From the NCBI GenBank assembly GCA_002297965.1, contig DBLF01000085.1, positions 4,998 through 16,020 of the forward strand: DNA of 11,023 nucleotides, read 5' to 3'. The stretch comes from Candidatus Segatella papionis. Lineage in GTDB: Bacteria > Bacteroidota > Bacteroidia > Bacteroidales > Bacteroidaceae. This document shows, in pieces, positions 7,988 to 11,023 of this stretch. Below the pieces are notes generated by a model. The model had not been told where the DNA came from. It did no database searches and saw only the letters and a list, made by a program, of their open reading frames with translations. The position numbers and the translations under genes are program-made. Position 1 is the stretch's first letter, and every line of letters begins with the position of its first letter.

Positions 7988-8003
7988 AATAAAATATTTT
8001 ATT
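7988..8003. promoter_or_regulatory. Perfect 16-bp palindrome, candidate ROK operator
   Basis: AATAAAATATTTTATT is its own reverse complement. It starts four bases downstream of the minus-strand -7 element, so it covers the predicted transcription start of the NagB/PIG-L run, a classic position for repression. ROK repressors such as NagC and Mlc bind AT-rich inverted repeats, so the divergently encoded ROK protein is the obvious candidate. In an AT-rich spacer a palindrome could also arise by chance. Confidence 0.45.
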
Positions 8004-8006
8004 TTG

Positions 8007-8014
8007 CAAAGATA
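8007..8014 (-). promoter_or_regulatory. Bacteroidota -7 promoter element for the NagB/PIG-L gene
   Basis: On the minus strand TATCTTTG matches TAnnTTTG exactly and continues as GCAAA. A good TTTG at -33 is not seen at the expected spacing. Transcription would start around 8000, giving a leader of roughly 115 nt. It is the only consensus -7 element seen upstream of the three minus-strand genes. Confidence 0.6.
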
Positions 8015-8127
8015 CGCCATTTATTAATTACCGCCATCTTTTTTAGGTTAATTATTCCTAAACACTTTTGTTTTTCCGTAATCTTCTTCCTATCAGACTA
8101 CAATAAGTGTAAGTTTTACCACTATAC

Positions 8128-8147
8128 CAAGCACTTAGGCGTGCTTG
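8128..8147. other. Inverted repeat between the divergent promoters
   Basis: CAAGCAC (8128-8134) and GTGCTTG (8141-8147) are exact reverse complements separated by 6 nt. It lies near the middle of the intergenic region, has no T tract, and is more GC-rich than its surroundings. It could be a regulator binding site, possibly for a second transcription factor; no specific family is recognised. Confidence 0.35.
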
Positions 8148-8290
8148 CGATTATCAACGAATGCCGGATGATTCACTTTTTCATCCCCCACCTTCCCTAT
8201 ATATAATAAGGTATAAAGACTTTTTCCAACCTCTCCGAATAGCAAATTACTAATAAAAAAGCCTATTTAAGCTTTATTAACTAAGAAAAA

Positions 8291-8321
8291 CTTGCAGCTA
8301 TCTTAAAAAAGACTATCTTTG
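8291..8321 (+). promoter_or_regulatory. Bacteroidota promoter for the ROK-fucosidase unit
   Basis: The -33 element CTTG (8291-8294), a 19-bp spacer and the -7 element TATCTTTG (8314-8321) fit the Bacteroidota sigma-ABfr consensus (TTTG, then TAnnTTTG). The start would be near 8327, leaving only about 13 nt before the ROK ATG. No promoter is visible in the 68 bp before the fucosidase, so this one probably drives both genes. Confidence 0.7.
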
Positions 8322-8340
8322 CAAATAAAAAATATTAGTT

Positions 8341-9552
8341 ATGAACCAAGACATAATAAAATATATTAGAAAGATAAACAAAAAGCCTTCGGTTCAGCGA
8401 CGATTGCTAGAGCAGTTTATATCAAAAGGCGCCTCCACCATACCGGAGCTGTCAAAAGGTATAGGAGTAAGTCTCCCAACAGCAACCAACGCCCTAAACG
8501 AACTGATGGCACAGGGACTCGTCAAGGAAGTTGGAAAGAAAGCCGACTCTGCGGGACGCATCCCGATGGTCTATGACTTGAAGCCTACGGCAGGTTACTT
8601 CATAGGCGTGAACCCAGAGATGAACTATCTGGCACTGGCAGTAAGCGACTTCTGCGGCGACCTCATCACGGAGAAGCAGAGAGTACCTTACATTTACGAG
8701 AATACACCAGAGAATCTGGAGCAACTGGGAGCTATCATCAACGACTACATCGACAACCTCCCGATAAAAAGAGAAGAAATCTTGGAAGTCTGTGTCAACG
8801 TAGCCGAGCGCGTGAATCCCTTCGAGGGAAGAGCGTACAACAGGTTCACCTTCCTGGAAGAGCCGCTCACCGAAAAGCTCATACAGATGATAAAGCTGCC
8901 AACCTGCATAGAGAACGACACACGCAGCATGACCTACGCTGAATACATCAAGGGATGCAGCAAGGGACTGAAAGACGTCATCTTCGTGAACGTTTGCTGG
9001 GGACTGGGCATCGGAATCATCATCGACGGCAAACTTTACTACGGCAAGTCGGGATATTCCGGGGAATTCGGACACATGACAGCCTACAACAACGACATCA
9101 TCTGCCACTGCGGAAAGATAGGATGTGTGGAAACCGAGACATCAGGCAGGGCACTCAAGCGAAAGCTCACGGAGAAAATCCTGGCAGGCAAACCTTCCAT
9201 CCTCTCAGACAAGGTAATCAACAAGAAAGAGGAACTCACCCTGCCAGACATTCTGGATGCCATCGCCAAGGAAGATGTACTCAGCCTCGCCACCTTGCAA
9301 CACATCGCCGACGAACTGGGCAAGCAACTGGCAGGCATCATCAATATCTTCAATCCTGAAATGCTGGTGATAGGAGGCGAAATGTCGGCAACGGGCGATT
9401 ACCTGACACTGCCCGTCAACATGGGCATCAAGAAATACTCGCTCAACATCATGAACGAAGACTCGCAGATTGTCACCTCCACCCTAAAAGGTCAAGCCGG
9501 CGTAATCGGAGCTTGCCTCATCGCAAGGAGCAAACTTCTGGAGACAGAATAA
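8341..9552 (+). CDS. ROK-family transcriptional repressor (NagC/XylR type)
   Basis: Predicted sugar-responsive DNA-binding repressor, 403 aa. An N-terminal winged helix-turn-helix (about residues 16-66, with TIPELSKGIGVSLPTATNALNEL in the HTH region) precedes a ROK domain (about 85-395). The ROK zinc site is present: H245 in GEFGHM, then C255, C257 and C262 in ICHCGKIGCVE. IENDT (190-194) retains the family Asp (D193), and VIGGEMS (343-349) is also typical. The usual ATP-binding DxGGT motif is absent (IGVNPEMN instead), so this is a regulator and not a sugar kinase. It diverges from the NagB/PIG-L gene and precedes the fucosidase. Likely ligand is an amino sugar or its phosphate released by the neighbouring enzymes, an inference from context. 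Its last four codons are the first copy of a roughly 20-bp tandem repeat. Confidence 0.93.
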   Translation: MNQDIIKYIRKINKKPSVQRRLLEQFISKGASTIPELSKGIGVSLPTATNALNELMAQGLVKEVGKKADSAGRIPMVYDLKPTAGYFIGVNPEMNYLALAVSDFCGDLITEKQRVPYIYENTPENLEQLGAIINDYIDNLPIKREEILEVCVNVAERVNPFEGRAYNRFTFLEEPLTEKLIQMIKLPTCIENDTRSMTYAEYIKGCSKGLKDVIFVNVCWGLGIGIIIDGKLYYGKSGYSGEFGHMTAYNNDIICHCGKIGCVETETSGRALKRKLTEKILAGKPSILSDKVINKKEELTLPDILDAIAKEDVLSLATLQHIADELGKQLAGIINIFNPEMLVIGGEMSATGDYLTLPVNMGIKKYSLNIMNEDSQIVTSTLKGQAGVIGACLIARSKLLETE

Positions 9553-9597
9553 GAACCTGGAAGACAAAATAAGAAATCTGGAGACAGAATAAGAAAT
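9538..9597 (+). repeat. Three tandem ~20-bp repeats across the ROK stop codon
   Basis: Three units (9538-9556, 9557-9577, 9578-9597; 19, 21 and 20 bp) share the core CTGGAGACAGAATAAGAA, with small changes in the second unit. The first copy encodes the end of the ROK protein (L-E-T-E-stop); the other two lie in the gap before the fucosidase. Each copy contains the TAA, but only the first has it in the ROK frame. Confidence 0.9.
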
Positions 9598-9620
9598 CAA
9601 CAACTAACAACACCAGAGAC

Positions 9621-11023
9621 ATGAGAAAAAAGTTACTGATAATCAGCCTGTTTCTCGGGATATTTGGCAACACAGCCTTTGCCCAACGAAACGCCAAGCA
9701 GGTGGAACCGATAAAGCCCGTTCCTACCACCAAGCAGGTGGAATGGCAGAAGATGGAGACTTACGCATTCATCCACTTCGGCCTCAACACCTTCAACGAC
9801 AAGGAATGGGGATATGGCGACACCGACGTGAAGACCTTCAATCCCAAGAAACTGGATTGCGAGCAATGGGTCAAGACGCTGATTGCAGCGGGCATGAAGG
9901 GAGTCATCCTCACAGCCAAGCACCACGACGGCTTCTGTCTCTGGCCGACACACACCACAGACTATTGTATCCGCAACACGCCTTACAAGAACGGCGAGGG
10001 CGACATCGTGGGCGAGCTATCCAAGGCTTGCAAAAAATACGGACTCAAGTTCGGCATCTACCTCTCGCCTTGGGACAGAAACCAAACCAGCTACGGCTCA
10101 CCTTATTATGTGGGCTACTACCAGCGACAGCTCAAGGAACTATTGAGCAACTACGGCGAACTGTTCGAGGTCTGGTTTGATGGAGCCAATGGAGGCGACG
10201 GATGGTACGGAGGCGCTAAAGAGAAGCGAACCATCGACCGCCGCAACTACTACGACTTTCCGCGGCTCTTCCAGATAGTGGATAGCCTTCAGCCCAATGC
10301 CACCATCTTCGGCGACGGAGGTCCAGGATGCAGATGGGTGGGCAACGAGAACGGATTTGCGGGCGAGACTTGTTGGTCGATGATCCCAAGCAACACCGTC
10401 TATCCCGGCTACAAGAACTACAAGCAGCTGCAATATGGATGGGAAGACGGCGACCAGTGGACTCCAGCCGAATGCGATGTCTCCATTCGCCCGGGATGGT
10501 TCTACCACGAGAACGAAGACGACAAGGTGAAGACCGTTGACCAGCTTTGCGACCTCTACTATCGCAGCGTAGGCCACAACGCCACCTTCCTGCTCAACTT
10601 CCCTGTGGATAAAGATGGACTCATCCACCCCATCGACTCAGCCAACGCCGTGAACTTCCACAAGAAGATACAGCAAGAGCTAGCCGTCAACCACCTGAAA
10701 GGCATTTCGCCCAAGACCGACAGCCAACAGGGCAAACACATCGGCAAGAACATCACCGATGGAAAATACGACACCTACTGGGCATCCAAGAAAACAAAAG
10801 GAGCCTGCGTCGAGTTCCAGCTCGGCAAGGCAAAAAGCATAACTCGCCTCATGCTCCAAGAGTACATTCCTCTGGGACAGCGAGTAAAAGCCTTCTCGGT
10901 GTATTACCTGCAAGGCAAGAACTGGGTAAAGCTCGACCCTAAGGAAGAGACTACCACTATCGGCTACAAGCGAATCCTTCGCTTCGATAAGATCACCACC
11001 AACGGCATTCGCGTCGTTTTCGA
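9621..11023 (+). CDS. Secreted GH29 alpha-L-fucosidase, 3' end outside window
   Basis: An open frame of 467 codons running off the window. It begins with a signal peptide (cleavage about AFA|QR, residues 21/22), so a periplasmic enzyme is predicted. The GH29 barrel (about 35-350) shows FIHFGLNTFNDKEWG (50-64), ILTAKHHDGFCLWP (96-109), FGIYLSPWDR (144-153) and the nucleophile D187 in EVWFDGANG. E243 in WVGNENG is a candidate acid/base, with E249 as the alternative. The wording of these motifs resembles subfamily GH29-B, which prefers alpha-1,3/1,4-fucose on branched Lewis-type glycans; this assignment is from memory. After residue about 370 a discoidin/F5-8C-like (CBM32-type) domain begins (KNITDGKYDTYWAS), cut by the window edge. 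The start is supported by the signal peptide directly after the ATG. It lies 68 bp after the ROK gene without its own visible promoter, so is probably cotranscribed. Confidence 0.93.
   Translation, partial: MRKKLLIISLFLGIFGNTAFAQRNAKQVEPIKPVPTTKQVEWQKMETYAFIHFGLNTFNDKEWGYGDTDVKTFNPKKLDCEQWVKTLIAAGMKGVILTAKHHDGFCLWPTHTTDYCIRNTPYKNGEGDIVGELSKACKKYGLKFGIYLSPWDRNQTSYGSPYYVGYYQRQLKELLSNYGELFEVWFDGANGGDGWYGGAKEKRTIDRRNYYDFPRLFQIVDSLQPNATIFGDGGPGCRWVGNENGFAGETCWSMIPSNTVYPGYKNYKQLQYGWEDGDQWTPAECDVSIRPGWFYHENEDDKVKTVDQLCDLYYRSVGHNATFLLNFPVDKDGLIHPIDSANAVNFHKKIQQELAVNHLKGISPKTDSQQGKHIGKNITDGKYDTYWASKKTKGACVEFQLGKAKSITRLMLQEYIPLGQRVKAFSVYYLQGKNWVKLDPKEETTTIGYKRILRFDKITTNGIRVVF

Larger units (their letters stand above)
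7885..8340. promoter_or_regulatory. Divergent intergenic control region
   Basis: 456 bp without a credible gene, separating the minus-strand NagB/PIG-L run from the plus-strand ROK gene. It is AT-rich and contains two opposed promoter cores (8007-8014 minus, 8291-8321 plus), a perfect palindrome at 7988-8003, an inverted repeat at 8128-8147 and an AT-rich imperfect inverted repeat at 8251-8279. The octamer ACCGCCAT occurs at 7949 and 8030, with ACGCCAT at 8014, flanking and abutting the minus-strand -7 element. Nothing recognisable was found in about 8150-8250. Confidence 0.7.

Noticed and set aside
7847..8206. 119-codon plus-strand open frame, hydrophobic, in the divergent region
   Set aside because: It overlaps the 5' end of the NagB/PIG-L gene and its promoter; its hydrophobic look follows from AT-rich codons, and no family resemblance is seen.
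8251..8279. AT-rich imperfect inverted repeat (AAAGC...GCTTT core, flanks TAATAA/TTATTA) upstream of the ROK promoter as an operator
   Set aside because: Arms differ by three A residues and the composition makes such matches common; kept only as a note in the intergenic entry.
8341..9552. Annotation of the ROK protein as a sugar kinase
   Set aside because: It has an N-terminal winged helix-turn-helix and lacks the DxGGT ATP-binding motif, so repressor is the better reading.

Overview
The window looks like part of a glycan-degradation locus from a Bacteroidota bacterium, most likely Prevotellaceae (Prevotella/Segatella-like) or a close relative. The reasons are promoter elements of the Bacteroidota type (TAnnTTTG at -7), start codons without Shine-Dalgarno sequences and preceded by A/T-rich leaders, and proteins whose closest remembered relatives are gut Bacteroidales enzymes. 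The genus is an inference from memory of the families, not a search result.

Layout. Three genes run on the minus strand from a divergent promoter region. In transcription order they are a cytoplasmic NagB-like/PIG-L (LmbE) two-domain protein (7884 to 5893), a secreted GH20 beta-N-acetylhexosaminidase with a C-terminal PA14-like domain (5749 to 3383), and a secreted LacZ-type GH2 beta-galactosidase (3234 to 55). On the plus strand, diverging from them, are a ROK-family repressor (8341-9552) and, 68 bp later, a secreted GH29 alpha-L-fucosidase (9621 to beyond the window end, so partial). The 456-bp divergent region (7885-8340) carries two oppositely oriented promoters with the same TATCTTTGCAAA core. 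A perfect 16-bp palindrome lies at the predicted start of the minus-strand transcript.

How it fits together. Fucosidase, beta-galactosidase and beta-hexosaminidase activities in the periplasm would strip Lewis-type or N-acetyllactosamine units (mucin O-glycans, N-glycans or milk oligosaccharides) one sugar at a time. The ROK protein plausibly senses a resulting amino-sugar signal and controls both arms. No transporter, SusC/SusD pair or sugar kinase is in view, so this is probably one side of a larger locus or a peripheral enzyme cluster.

Most interesting points. The NagB-like domain has lost three of the four deaminase catalytic residues while the attached PIG-L deacetylase keeps its metal site, so the routine name 'glucosamine-6-phosphate deaminase' is doubtful. 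Short tandem repeats with unrelated units (8, 10, 18, about 20 and 37 bp) lie at nearly every gene junction and inside one enzyme linker. I saw no tRNA, rRNA, CRISPR array or insertion sequence.
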